Shown: positions 54,215-63,609 of the stretch, one piece after another
How the letters are laid out: the number at the start of each line of letters is the position of its first letter
Numbering within the stretch: position 1 is the stretch's first letter
DNA from: Psychromonas marina
GTDB taxonomy: Bacteria > Pseudomonadota > Gammaproteobacteria > Enterobacterales > Psychromonadaceae
Direction of reading: 5' to 3'
DNA length: 64,000 nt
Assembly: GCF_030161115.1 (NCBI RefSeq)
Contig: NZ_BSPQ01000001.1
Span: 248,001 to 312,000, forward strand
Program-made: the position numbers and the translations under genes
The notes under the pieces: model-generated
Told to the model about the DNA's origin: nothing
The model's database searches: none
The model's input: only the letters and a program-made list of their open reading frames with translations

Positions 54215-55960
54215 ATGCGTTTAATGATGTATTTAACGAAACCACTCGTGCTGCTTGGTCTGTTTTTTAGTGTCTCTGTTACTGCGACTCCCCTACCAGC
54301 AGCAAAACAACAGGCCATTTATAGCTCAATGTCGATCCATCATCCTGTATGGGCAAAAAATGCAATGGTAGCAACACAAGAGGCGCTTGCGACACAAATT
54401 GGCGTTGATATTTTACAACAGGGTGGTAACGCCGTTGATGCAGCTGTGGCGGTGGGTTATGCCCTTGCCGTGACACTTCCACGGGCAGGTAACCTTGGCG
54501 GTGGCGGTTTTATGCTGGTTTATCTCAATAAACAGCAAAAAGCGATTGCTATCGATTATCGCGAAAAAGCCCCCTCTGCAGCATCACGAGACATGTATTT
54601 AGATAAACAGGGTAATACGCAAACACAACTATCCCGCTTTCACGGTCTAGCAGTAGGCGTACCTGGTACGGTGATGGGACTTGAACTTGCACGTAAAAAA
54701 TATGGCACCCTGAGCCGCGAGCAACTGATTGCACCCGCTTTAAAACTTGCTTCAGAGGGCATTATTGTCAGCCCCGATTTAGCAAAATCACTCAATAAAG
54801 CACAGCCAAGATTAAGCAAATGGTCAGCCAGCAAACAGGTTTTTTATAAAGCAGATGGCAAAAGCTATCAAGTTGGTGAACGCCTCAAACAACTAGACTT
54901 AGCAAACAGTTTACGATTGATCAGTGAACAGGGAGAAAACGCCTTTTACCAAGGTACAATAGCGAAACAGATTAGCGACTCGGTGCTGCAAGCTGGAGGA
55001 TTAATTACTCTTGAAGATATGAAAAATTATCATGCGGTTGAACGACAAGCGATTCAAGGGAATTATCGTGATTACCAAGTGCTCTCGATGCCACCGCCCT
55101 CTTCAGGTGGTATTCATATTGTGCAGTTACTTAATATGTTAGAAAACTACCCTCTGTCTGATTATGGGCATAACAGCGCCCAAAGTATCCATATAATGAG
55201 CGAAGCAATGCGCCGCGCTTATGCTGATAGAGCCCTTTATTTAGGTGATAGCGACTTTGTTGATGTCCCTATTGAAACGCTAACTTCTAAAGCTTATGCA
55301 CTGCAACGCAGCAAACAGATAGATCCCAAAAAGGCAACACCCAGTAGTGAAGTTAATGCAGGGAAAGTTGCACCCTATGAAAGTAATGAAACAACCCATT
55401 TTAGTATTGTGGATCGCTGGGGAAATGCAGTTTCCAATACCTATACACTTAATTTCAGTTATGGCATGGGCATGGTGGCTAATGGAACAGGTATTTTACT
55501 CAATAACGAGATGGATGACTTTTCAGCTAAACCCGGCGAACCCAATGGTTATGGTTTAATTGGTGGGGAAGCCAATGCTGTTGCTGCAAATAAACGCCCA
55601 TTAAGTTCAATGAGTCCAACCATTTTATTAAAAGACAATCAGCCTTATTTAGTCACCGGCACCCCCGGTGGCTCGCGTATCATCACCACCACACTGCAAA
55701 TTATTTTAAATGTGGTGGATCATCAAATGAATATTGCTCAAGCAACTGCTGCACCGCGTATTCACCACCAATGGTTACCCGATTATATTCGTTACGAACA
55801 AGGTATTAGTGTTGATACCCTTAATTTGTTAAAAGCAAAAGGTCACGTGATGAAGCAACAGGCAACGATGGGCAGTACACAAACCATTATGCGTAATGAA
55901 TATGGCGTCTTTGGTGCCTCAGATCCACGCACACCTTCGGCATTAAGTTTAGGTTATTAG
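54215..55960 (+). CDS. ggt: gamma-glutamyltransferase
   Basis: This encodes 581 residues: a signal peptide of about 24 residues, then the large subunit (GGNAVDAAVAVGYALAVT; NLGGGGFMLVY), then the autocleavage site before Thr393 in ESNETTHFSIVD, which becomes the N-terminal nucleophile of the small subunit. RPLSSMSPTI and GTPGGSRIITT form the substrate pocket. It splits and transfers the gamma-glutamyl group of glutathione in the periplasm. It starts 10 bases after nadD, so is probably in the same operon. Confidence 0.97.
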   Translation: MRLMMYLTKPLVLLGLFFSVSVTATPLPAAKQQAIYSSMSIHHPVWAKNAMVATQEALATQIGVDILQQGGNAVDAAVAVGYALAVTLPRAGNLGGGGFMLVYLNKQQKAIAIDYREKAPSAASRDMYLDKQGNTQTQLSRFHGLAVGVPGTVMGLELARKKYGTLSREQLIAPALKLASEGIIVSPDLAKSLNKAQPRLSKWSASKQVFYKADGKSYQVGERLKQLDLANSLRLISEQGENAFYQGTIAKQISDSVLQAGGLITLEDMKNYHAVERQAIQGNYRDYQVLSMPPPSSGGIHIVQLLNMLENYPLSDYGHNSAQSIHIMSEAMRRAYADRALYLGDSDFVDVPIETLTSKAYALQRSKQIDPKKATPSSEVNAGKVAPYESNETTHFSIVDRWGNAVSNTYTLNFSYGMGMVANGTGILLNNEMDDFSAKPGEPNGYGLIGGEANAVAANKRPLSSMSPTILLKDNQPYLVTGTPGGSRIITTTLQIILNVVDHQMNIAQATAAPRIHHQWLPDYIRYEQGISVDTLNLLKAKGHVMKQQATMGSTQTIMRNEYGVFGASDPRTPSALSLGY

Positions 55961-55981
55961 GCACCGATAGGTTCAATCGCC

Positions 55982-56977
55982 TTAAAAATGATAAGTAATG
56001 GCGATCGAACCAAAACGTGAATCCTCTGCTTGCCCTTGGTATTCATCGGTGGCATATAAGAGGGTATATAAAATAGAAAAATTATAGATATTTGCCATAA
56101 AGCCCACAGAAACAGTTGCTTGAGGGTGGATAAGATCAACGCTATGGCTATCTTGAAAGGTATTACCATTGATAAAAATATCGTTAGCGACGTAGGATGC
56201 AGAAGCATTCAAGAATAGATACCAACCATAAGGTGTATTATTTAAACCATTAAATTTTTGCACTGGAAAAACGGTTGCTGATGAAAAGCTTTCAGTTAAT
56301 CGTTGACCAAACCTGACACCAATCCCGGTTGAAAGATCACTGCGTAAGTTACCAACCCCACCATCAAGACCAGTTAATAGATCAAATTCAGCTCCTGCAA
56401 AATCGCTTTGATAAGCTCGCCATATACGCCTTGTTTGTAACCGAAACACCAACTCGTTACTAATCTGATTATCCCAGCCCTGTGGTTCTCGTCCCGCTAA
56501 CACACTGTGCACCATCGATTGCACAAACTCCCCTCCCGCTATTGGCCCCACCGCTCCGAGAATTAACCCGACTTCATCACTCATCTGCTCATCATAAGCT
56601 AATAAGCTTACCTCCCAGGCGAGTAATCCGACATAAGGTGCATCCTCTTCTACCAACTCCTCAAGGGAGATATCGGTTGCGGTTTGTAACTGCTGGCCAA
56701 AACCATAACTGATCGAGTAGTTATTATTTGTATTGCCAGTTAGGTGTGTTTTGTTCGCCAAGTAGGCAATCCAAGCCGGTAGATTTTGATCATCTAATGC
56801 AGCAACATGGTTATAACCCCAATTTAAAAACAACCCATTGCTATACAGCCCATCATCTCTAAAAAAAGTATCGTTTTCAAAAATGAGGCTAGCAAAGGCG
56901 CGTTTCTCTGCTTGCTGGCTAGCCTGCAACATAAGTGGGAAAAAAATAAACAATAATATAGCGAAATTAATTTTCAT
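55982..56977 (-). CDS. lipid A 3'-O-deacylase (LpxR)-like outer-membrane protein
   Basis: This encodes 331 residues with a signal peptide (ILLFIFFPLMLQASQQA). FENDTFFRDDGLYSNGLFLNWG is the LpxR (DUF2219) opening, containing the Asn and Asp used for catalysis and calcium, and GREPQGWDNQISNE carries the distal family motif. It ends in IAITYHF, a barrel assembly signal. LpxR removes the 3'-acyloxyacyl group of lipid A. A GAGGGA site precedes the ATG. It is convergent with ggt. Confidence 0.88.
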   Translation of the reverse strand: MKINFAILLFIFFPLMLQASQQAEKRAFASLIFENDTFFRDDGLYSNGLFLNWGYNHVAALDDQNLPAWIAYLANKTHLTGNTNNNYSISYGFGQQLQTATDISLEELVEEDAPYVGLLAWEVSLLAYDEQMSDEVGLILGAVGPIAGGEFVQSMVHSVLAGREPQGWDNQISNELVFRLQTRRIWRAYQSDFAGAEFDLLTGLDGGVGNLRSDLSTGIGVRFGQRLTESFSSATVFPVQKFNGLNNTPYGWYLFLNASASYVANDIFINGNTFQDSHSVDLIHPQATVSVGFMANIYNFSILYTLLYATDEYQGQAEDSRFGSIAITYHF

Positions 56978-57264
56978 ATATCCCTCATTGACGGATCATA
57001 TTGTTAGCTTGTTGCGTAGGAAAAATTATTACTAATAAGGCATGAGTTGTAGCCTTTCGAGAGGCTAACTCCATTAATCCTCTATCGGAGAATTAAATTA
57101 AAAATTTTAATTCTTTAATAGTGCTCTCACTTCATAAAATCGTATGCAACGATTTTGAACAGCTTTAGTTGCCCACCAGTGGTGGCGGAATAAAACTCAC
57201 AACGCAGTTAGGGGTGATTTTAACCAGCAATAATGCTCACTTTATTAATTCTTTTGGTATTTTA
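56978..57264. other. intergenic region between the lpxR-like and PilZ genes
   Basis: It holds the promoter of the lpxR-like gene. A short palindrome CCACCAGTGGTGG lies near 57174. No gene is seen. Confidence 0.4.
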
Positions 57265-57930
57265 TTAATGGAATACATATTCGATAAGTAAAGGCTCAAC
57301 AAACAGTTTCAAGGTATCTTCATCCCCTTCTAAAACACCTCCATATTGCATATAACCACTTTGCATATCTACTTTTTTACGGTTTTTTATAACGATGATA
57401 GTAGACTTAATATTATCTGAGATAGGTACTTGTAGCAGATATTTTTCCGAAGATGACGCCTGCGTTATTGCTTCCCCAATAAACGCACAACCTTGAATCG
57501 AAAGGTCACTCAAAAAACCTGCAGAGCATACTTTTTTAGTCTCGGGGTCTAATAACTTCGCTTCAATATGTATGGGTAAACGTTGGTCTTTACGTAACGG
57601 GACTTGCTGTAACTCTTTAGGGTAATCAAGTACTAACCAACGCCCTGCAATGCTCATTAATTTTTGTATATTAGATTGAAAAGCCACTATATTTGCATTC
57701 GGCTGCTCTGTATTCATTAAGCGCACAATAACTTTTTGCCCTTCACGTATGTACTGCTTTGCGGCAAGCCATTCACTATTATTGCCCATTGACAAAATAA
57801 CCGACATATTCGGATCAACACCAATTAGTCGTGTTTTTAAACGTATCGGCTTAGTAGGGGTAATAATCTGTAAATGTACTTCGGTCGCACAGGCTATTTT
57901 ATTGAGATAACTGCATTTATTCTCAGGCAT
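57265..57930 (-). CDS. YcgR-like PilZ domain protein
   Basis: This encodes 221 residues. The N-terminal ~105 residues resemble the YcgR-type N domain (VHLQIITPTKPIRLKTRLIG; EGQKVIVRLMN). The C-terminal PilZ domain has the c-di-GMP motifs R-x-x-x-R in RKDQRLPIHIEA and D-x-S-x-x-G in LSDLSIQGCAF. It probably senses cyclic di-GMP; a flagellar-brake role would be by analogy. AAGGTGG precedes the ATG. It is monocistronic. It is more canonical than the PilZ protein beside leuS. Confidence 0.85.
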   Translation of the reverse strand: MPENKCSYLNKIACATEVHLQIITPTKPIRLKTRLIGVDPNMSVILSMGNNSEWLAAKQYIREGQKVIVRLMNTEQPNANIVAFQSNIQKLMSIAGRWLVLDYPKELQQVPLRKDQRLPIHIEAKLLDPETKKVCSAGFLSDLSIQGCAFIGEAITQASSSEKYLLQVPISDNIKSTIIVIKNRKKVDMQSGYMQYGGVLEGDEDTLKLFVEPLLIEYVFH

Positions 57931-58273
57931 ACACCCACCTTTTTTTATTTTTAGTATAGCGACAAAATTAGCATGCTTAATAAGTTCTCTTCAGAGAAAG
58001 TTTAAAATATGTGAACAATAATAGGAAGATAGCATTGCTAATGCCTCGGTTATTACAAATACACTAACAAGTCGTCCCTAGATGTGGATAGGTTTAACAA
58101 AGCAATAGTATTGACTGTATTCTGACAAGCAACAAGCTAATCCATTCAATTAATCGTTAGCTATTGATTTTATAACAATAAAAATCGTTTATGCTCTCAC
58201 TTTTCTACCCCGAGTACATACATTAAGAAGTACTATTTTATAATGCCTTTTTTATCATTAAAAAGTTACAAAT
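57931..58273. other. divergent intergenic region (343 bp)
   Basis: AT-rich region between the PilZ gene and the small envelope protein gene; it must hold both promoters. I see no gene, repeat or clear box. Confidence 0.4.
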
Positions 58274-58786
58274 ATGCCTTCTCGTTTATTGTTTTTTTTA
58301 CTTGCCTTTATGCTCTTTCCGATAAAAAGTTATGCTGAACGCACGACCTTGTACTCTGTTAATACAGGGTCTTTTTTATTTCATATTGCCCCTTTTGATA
58401 CCGACTCTAATCAATATTTTGATAATCAATACTTATCTATTGAAAGAAAATTCAGCAAAGATTCAGACTATAGTTTATTTGCGGGCACCTTTTTAAACAG
58501 CCAAGCAAACCGCTGTCTACTACTTGGTTTACGCAAAGATTGGTACCGAGTGAATGATAAACTGGTCATTAAGGGGGTCTATTCATACGCAGGGGAATTT
58601 TTCTTTGATGCCTTTGAAGATTGTGGTGATGGTGGGTTTTATAATACCGTTAAAGAAAAAACGGGCGTTGGTTTCGCCCCTTATCTTTATCATGCGGCAC
58701 AATATAATTTTACCGATTATTTTGCATTAGAGGCCGGTTTTATTTTACCCGTTATTTTTGTAATGAGTATGCAGTGGTCCTTTTGA
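58274..58786 (+). CDS. small exported beta-rich protein, unknown function
   Basis: This encodes 170 residues with a signal peptide (MPSRLLFFLLAFMLFPIKSYA, cleaved near residue 21). The mature part is aromatic and beta-rich (GVYSYAGEFFFDAFEDCGDG; HAAQYNFTDYFALEAGFILP) and ends in MQWSF, so it may be a small eight-stranded outer-membrane barrel. A Cys pair near residues 76 and 118 could form a disulfide. I recognise no family. Its stop is 2 bases from the convergent yhcC stop. The ribosome binding site is weak. Confidence 0.65.
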   Translation: MPSRLLFFLLAFMLFPIKSYAERTTLYSVNTGSFLFHIAPFDTDSNQYFDNQYLSIERKFSKDSDYSLFAGTFLNSQANRCLLLGLRKDWYRVNDKLVIKGVYSYAGEFFFDAFEDCGDGGFYNTVKEKTGVGFAPYLYHAAQYNFTDYFALEAGFILPVIFVMSMQWSF

Positions 58787-58788
58787 AC

Positions 58789-59697
58789 CTATTTTAACGC
58801 ACTACCCTGACCGCCAAACTCTTGCATTAACTGACACATTCTATTTTGTACTGGCCAGCGTTTTTCACACCATAAAGGCGCCAACAGTTCGATTAATTTT
58901 GCCGTTGCAGATGTACGATGATAAACAACATCCATCGGCGTTTGCTGGATAAGTTGAACCGCTGATTGGCTATATTGCTCTAGCGTTAATGTTTCTAAAC
59001 GGTGTGCCTGCCATGACTTTTCCATTAATGAGCCACGCACTACATGTAACGGGTGTAATTTTAATCCATCAACACCTACGTCAACGACCTGTTTTAATGT
59101 CTGCTGATAATCACTATCAGACTCTTTAGGTAAACCTAAAATAAGATGAGTACACACTTTAATACCACGTGCTCGCGCTTTACGCGTCACCTGCTCATAC
59201 TCCTTAAAACCATGACCGCGATTAATACGCTTTAATGTTTTATCATTAGCGCTCTGTAAACCTAACTCCAGCCAAACTTCATAACCACGCATGATATAAC
59301 TACTGAGTAAATTTAATACATCATCAGAAACACAATCAGGACGTGTTCCAACACAGATACCAACGATATTGGTTTCTGCAACAGCCTGTTCATAAAGTGA
59401 TGAGAGCAATGATATTTCAGCGTAGGTACTGGTATAGGCTTGAAAATAAGCGAGATATTTTTGAGAACGATGCGCAACTTCATCAGCGCGTAAACGTAAT
59501 TGTTCTGCAATCGTTAATTTTGACTGTGACTCATCACTAAAGGCTGCCACGTTACAAAAAGTACAGCCGCCTTTTGCTAAGGTACCATCTCGATTAGGAC
59601 AGCTAAAGTCACCATGCAATGTGAGTTTATGTACCCGCTCACCATAACGCAGCTTAAGATCTTTCCCGATGGTGTTTACAAAATCAGTTAGTTGCAT
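58789..59697 (-). CDS. yhcC: radical SAM protein YhcC (TIGR01212 family)
   Basis: This encodes 302 residues from ATG 59697 (MQLTDFVNTIG), matched to the E. coli start; the open frame reaches 59775. HGDFSCPNRDGTLAKGGCTFC has the Cys-x8-Cys-x2-Cys arrangement of this radical SAM group, followed by AAFSDESQ, YFQAYTSTYAE and VGTRPDC. It binds a 4Fe-4S cluster and S-adenosylmethionine; the substrate is unknown, though tRNA or rRNA modification has been suggested for relatives. It is divergent from tdk. Confidence 0.93.
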   Translation of the reverse strand: MQLTDFVNTIGKDLKLRYGERVHKLTLHGDFSCPNRDGTLAKGGCTFCNVAAFSDESQSKLTIAEQLRLRADEVAHRSQKYLAYFQAYTSTYAEISLLSSLYEQAVAETNIVGICVGTRPDCVSDDVLNLLSSYIMRGYEVWLELGLQSANDKTLKRINRGHGFKEYEQVTRKARARGIKVCTHLILGLPKESDSDYQQTLKQVVDVGVDGLKLHPLHVVRGSLMEKSWQAHRLETLTLEQYSQSAVQLIQQTPMDVVYHRTSATAKLIELLAPLWCEKRWPVQNRMCQLMQEFGGQGSALK

Positions 59698-59835
59698 TGC
59701 ACACTTTCTCATTACGAATAAAGTCGCGTATTTTGCATTAAAAAAAGCAGACAACCATGACGTTAGATCAAACATTAGCGCGCAAAATTGCTATTATGCT
59801 TTTTTTATTTCATCTGACTTTATTAGGCATCCATT

Positions 59836-60414
59836 TTGGCTCAACTCTATTTTTATTACTCCTCTATGAATGCGGGCAAATCAACCGCACTTTTACAAAG
59901 CTCTTATAACTACCGTGAGCGAGGCATGAATACCTTTGTTTTAACCGCTGCTATTGATGATCGCGCAGGTATCGGTAAAGTTGCTTCACGCATTGGCATT
60001 GAAACCGACGCTTACGCTTTTAATAGTAGTGATGACCTAAGTGAAATAATCAAAAAACAGCATGATAAGCAGCACCAGCATTGTATCCTCATTGATGAGT
60101 CACAATTTCTGAGTAAAGCGCAAGTAAGACAACTTACCTATGTGGTTGATTGCTTAGGCATTCCGGTACTATGCTATGGCATAAAAACAGACTTTCAGGG
60201 TGAACTATTTCCTGGTAGCCACTATCTACTTGCATGGGCAGATAAACTGATTGAGCTGAAAACCATCTGCCACTGTGGACGCAAAGCGAATATGATTTTG
60301 CGCCTCGATAGTAATGGCAAACCAGTCAGTGAAGGCGCACAAGTAGAAATCGGTGGCAACGACAGTTATGAATCGGTTTGCCGAAAACATTTCCGCCCTT
60401 TCTTTTGGGATTAA
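59836..60414 (+). CDS. tdk: thymidine kinase
   Basis: This encodes 192 residues from a TTG start at 59836, chosen because the protein then opens exactly as in E. coli Tdk ([20 protein letters not shown]). No ATG is available nearby, and the site AGG at 59825-59827 is weak. The P-loop is [20 protein letters not shown] carries the catalytic Glu; the zinc site is CHCGRK...VCRKH. It phosphorylates thymidine for salvage. Confidence 0.95.
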   Translation: MAQLYFYYSSMNAGKSTALLQSSYNYRERGMNTFVLTAAIDDRAGIGKVASRIGIETDAYAFNSSDDLSEIIKKQHDKQHQHCILIDESQFLSKAQVRQLTYVVDCLGIPVLCYGIKTDFQGELFPGSHYLLAWADKLIELKTICHCGRKANMILRLDSNGKPVSEGAQVEIGGNDSYESVCRKHFRPFFWD

Positions 60415-60795
60415 TAGATAACTAAGTAATAACTAATAAGCAAAAAGTAGTGCACTTTATATTAACTCAGACAACTTGAGACCTTTTAATAAAATATTTA
60501 GTGCACTGCCAGCAAATAACATCACCCTAGCTAATACCTACTAACCTCTTCTAAATTAGGCAGTTAGCATCATATAACTCAGACATTAAATTCACATAAG
60601 CTGCCAAATACCCCCATTAAAAGCAATGACTTATAGTCAAATAAAAAAAAAGACTAAAAACCAAACAAAAACATCATGATATTTTATTAACTGGTTTCAG
60701 CAACAAAATTTAGCTAATATCCATCCTTTTTGAATGACAGGAAAAGCGTACAGGGAAACTTGTTTAGCTGTCGATGATTGTAAAGGGAAATTTCA
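60415..60795. other. intergenic region between tdk and mqo (381 bp)
   Basis: The palindromic octamer AGTGCACT occurs twice, at 60449-60456 and 60500-60507. The mqo promoter must lie here. No gene or clear terminator is seen. Confidence 0.45.
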
Positions 60796-62316
60796 ATGAA
60801 CGTAAAAAATGCAGATGTGCTGTTAGTTGGCGGTGGTGTAATGAGCGCTACATTAGGCATGATGCTGACACAACTGGACCCATCTTTAAAAATCATCATG
60901 GTAGAGCGACTAGATCATGTTGCACATGAAAGTACACATGGATGGAACAATGCAGGCACCGGTCATGCAGGTTATTGCGAATTAAATTATACCCCTGAAA
61001 ATGACGACGGCACTGTTAGCATCAATCGTGCTCAAGCGATCAATGCCTCATTCGAAGTGACACTGCAATTTTGGTCTTATTTAGTCAAACATAGTGTATT
61101 GCCTGAGCCGAATCAATTTATTAACTCTATCCCTCACCAAAGCCTTGTTTGGGGTGACAAAGATGTTAACTTTTTACGCGAACGCTATAAATTACTGAGC
61201 GCACACCACCTCTTTAAAGATATGCAATACAGTGAAGACCCGAAAGTCATCAGTGAGTGGATGCCATTAGCGATGAAAGATCGCGATCCCACTCAGCCTG
61301 TTGCTGCGACGCGTGTTAACTACGGTTCTGATGTCGATTTTGGTGCGTTAACACGTAACATGATCAACAGCATGCAGAAATCGCCTAACTTTGAACTGGT
61401 ATTAAATTATAACGTTCACCGTATTAGACAACAAAAAAATAAAAACTGGTCAGTGCGTATTAAAGAACGTACCGGTAAACACTCTGCCGTTATCGATGCA
61501 AAATTTGTATTTCTTGGCGCAGGTGGTGGTGCACTGCCTCTCTTGCAAAAATCAGGTATACCAGAGCGTAAAGGTTACGGAGGTTTCCCTGTAAGTGGTC
61601 AATGGTTAGTCTGTACTAAACCTGAAATCGTTGAGCAACATTACTCAAAAACCTACGGTAAAGCACCTATTGGTGCACCACCGATGTCAGTGCCACATCT
61701 TGATACGCGTATTATTGATGGCAAACCAGCACTATTATTTGGGCCCTTTGCAGGTTTTACTACGAAGTTTTTAACCAAAGGATCTAAAATGGATCTGTTT
61801 GGTTCAGTAGGAAAATCAAATCTTAAACCGATGCTTTCTGTAGGGTCTAAAAATATAGATTTAACCCATTACCTGATTAAAGAATCATTACAATCACATA
61901 AAGAACGTGTGAGTGCTTTACGCAACTTTTATCCTGAAGCGAGAGATGAAGATTGGCATTTAGCAAAAGCAGGCCAACGCGTCATGATCATCAAAAAAGA
62001 TGAGGCAGGAAAAGGTAAACTAGAGTTTGGTACTGAGATGGTAGCAGCTGAAGATGGCTCACTTGCGGTATTATTAGGTGCTTCTCCTGGTGCATCAACA
62101 TCGGTTCAAGCAATGATTGATGTTATTGAACGCTGTTTTGAAGATAAATTACAAACACCACAGTGGAAAGCAAAAATGTTAGAGATGTTCCCTTCGTACG
62201 GGCACTCTTTAATTGATAACGAACTCATACTTAATCAGGTTAAAAAAGAAAATCTAGCAACCTTGAAATTGAATACTAACAAAAAACAGGATCCAGATAC
62301 GTTAAAATTAGCGTAG
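60796..62316 (+). CDS. mqo: malate:quinone oxidoreductase
   Basis: This encodes 506 residues. The FAD-binding Rossmann motif is DVLLVGGGVMSATLGMMLTQ, followed by the family signature WNNAGTGHAGYCELNYTPE and YGGFPVSGQWLVC. The C-terminus has VLLGASPGASTSVQAMIDV. It oxidises malate to oxaloacetate and passes electrons to quinone at the inner membrane. AAGGGA precedes the ATG. It is monocistronic, with a hairpin 10 bases after the stop. Confidence 0.97.
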   Translation: MNVKNADVLLVGGGVMSATLGMMLTQLDPSLKIIMVERLDHVAHESTHGWNNAGTGHAGYCELNYTPENDDGTVSINRAQAINASFEVTLQFWSYLVKHSVLPEPNQFINSIPHQSLVWGDKDVNFLRERYKLLSAHHLFKDMQYSEDPKVISEWMPLAMKDRDPTQPVAATRVNYGSDVDFGALTRNMINSMQKSPNFELVLNYNVHRIRQQKNKNWSVRIKERTGKHSAVIDAKFVFLGAGGGALPLLQKSGIPERKGYGGFPVSGQWLVCTKPEIVEQHYSKTYGKAPIGAPPMSVPHLDTRIIDGKPALLFGPFAGFTTKFLTKGSKMDLFGSVGKSNLKPMLSVGSKNIDLTHYLIKESLQSHKERVSALRNFYPEARDEDWHLAKAGQRVMIIKKDEAGKGKLEFGTEMVAAEDGSLAVLLGASPGASTSVQAMIDVIERCFEDKLQTPQWKAKMLEMFPSYGHSLIDNELILNQVKKENLATLKLNTNKKQDPDTLKLA

Positions 62317-62325
62317 TTAAAGAAA

Positions 62326-62366
62326 TTAAAGCAAGAGTGCACAATCAATGTCTGCTCTTGCTTTAA
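62326..62366 (+). terminator. hairpin after mqo
   Basis: TTAAAGCAAGAG (62326-62337) pairs perfectly with 62355-62366 over a 17-base loop. The T content is within the stem only, so termination strength is uncertain. Confidence 0.6.
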
Positions 62367-62392
62367 ACAACAATAACCAATTTAATTAGCGA

Positions 62393-62623
62393 TTAGTAGC
62401 TGTAGAAGTATGATTGCCCATTACTACTCTGCATTGCCACAACATCCACCTCAATCGTATCCCCTTGCTTATAATCATTAAGCGCTTTAAAGCACTCGAT
62501 TTTCACAGCAGGATACAGCTCACTATCACATGGTAGTAATGTCGGCTGACCTTTTTTAGTTTCAAAACAGATTTGTGCTTCTAGACGAAGTGACTCTAAA
62601 GCGATAATATTTTCAGGCATCAT
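62393..62623 (-). CDS. small protein of unknown function
   Basis: This encodes 76 residues with GGAG 10 bases before ATG 62623. It is soluble, with two Cys (C19, C32) and a third in CFKALNDYKQGD, and a final stretch AMQSSNGQSYFYSY. The end DTIEVDVVAM suggests a small beta domain. I recognise no family. The good binding site and even codon use support it being real. It is convergent with mqo. Confidence 0.6.
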   Translation of the reverse strand: MMPENIIALESLRLEAQICFETKKGQPTLLPCDSELYPAVKIECFKALNDYKQGDTIEVDVVAMQSSNGQSYFYSY

Positions 62624-62929
62624 TATTTGTTACTCCAGATAGGAGAAGTAACAGAAAAAGCGTTATTTTGGTGAAGAGTATTAGTTTGTTGCAGGTTTTT
62701 CATCGATCATGGCCTTATATAAGTTTAATAATAAGTCCATTTATTAGTTATTGTCATTTTGTGTGATTATTGTACCAAAAATGATCTTTATTTGTAGATT
62801 AAATGACACCAGTTACATTTCGTTACACTTGAGTTTGTGTATTCGCAACCGATTGGGGGGCAAAAGAAAAGTCATGATTGAGGGGATAAAATAGAGCAAG
62901 CATTCAACCTACTCTATTTTATAATTAAA
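62624..62929. other. intergenic region (306 bp) before the amino-acid ABC genes
   Basis: An inverted repeat TAAAATAGAG (62887-62896) with 62912-62921 lies about 10 bases beyond the permease stop and may end that - strand operon. The rest holds the promoter of the small gene. Confidence 0.45.
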
Positions 62930-63607
62930 CTACTGCTCGATACGGTAATGTTTTTCCCACTGCTTAAAGATATAAATAGCACTAAATGTTAAGCACATAT
63001 ATAAAACAGCTGCCGCTAAGTAAGCTTCAAAAGGAGCATAATAGCGCGCATTAACAACGCGAGCAGCACCAGTAATATCAACAATAGTGACGATACCTGC
63101 AATGGCACTACCATGAATCATGAAAATAACTTCATTACTATAAGCAGGCAAAGCGCGACGCAGAGAGTTAGGTAGTGTAATACGGCGTAATGTTTGCCAC
63201 TTGCTCATACCGTAAGCTTTAGCGGCCTCTAATTCGCCCTGGGGCATAGTAGAAATAACACCACGAACAATCTCAGCAGTATAAGCGCCCGTATTAAGGG
63301 TAAATGCTAATAGCGCACAAAACCATGCTTCTTGGAAATAGTGCCACATCCAGCTTTCACGTAACCAATCAAATTGTGCTGCACCGTAGTAAATAATAAA
63401 CAGTTGCACTAAAAGAGGAGAACCCCGAAAGAAATACATGAATGCCCAGATAGGAAAGCGTATCAGTTTATTTTCACTGCTGCGTAATATGCCAGCAGGG
63501 ATTGCAATACATAATCCGAGTATAAGTGACAAAGCAACTAGCCATGTAGTTGTCCATAAACCTTCAAGGTAAAACTGATATTCATTGATGATGATTGAAA
63601 AATCCAT
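62930..63607 (-). CDS. polar amino-acid ABC transporter permease (HisM/AotM-like)
   Basis: This encodes 225 residues with five likely membrane helices. FRGSPLLVQLFIIYYG and the EAA loop GELEAAKAYGMSKWQTLRRI are typical of HisM/ArtM/AotM permeases for basic amino acids, as is PAYSNEVIFMIHGSAIA. It pairs with the upstream HisQ-like permease, whose stop lies 2 bases before this start. Arginine/ornithine or histidine are likely substrates by family; the binding protein is outside the window. Confidence 0.9.
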   Translation of the reverse strand: MDFSIIINEYQFYLEGLWTTTWLVALSLILGLCIAIPAGILRSSENKLIRFPIWAFMYFFRGSPLLVQLFIIYYGAAQFDWLRESWMWHYFQEAWFCALLAFTLNTGAYTAEIVRGVISTMPQGELEAAKAYGMSKWQTLRRITLPNSLRRALPAYSNEVIFMIHGSAIAGIVTIVDITGAARVVNARYYAPFEAYLAAAVLYMCLTFSAIYIFKQWEKHYRIEQ

Positions 63608-63609
63608 CT

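Noticed and set aside
59669-59869. 66-codon frame over the yhcC-tdk gap
   Set aside because: It overlaps the starts of both genes in another frame and lacks a binding site.
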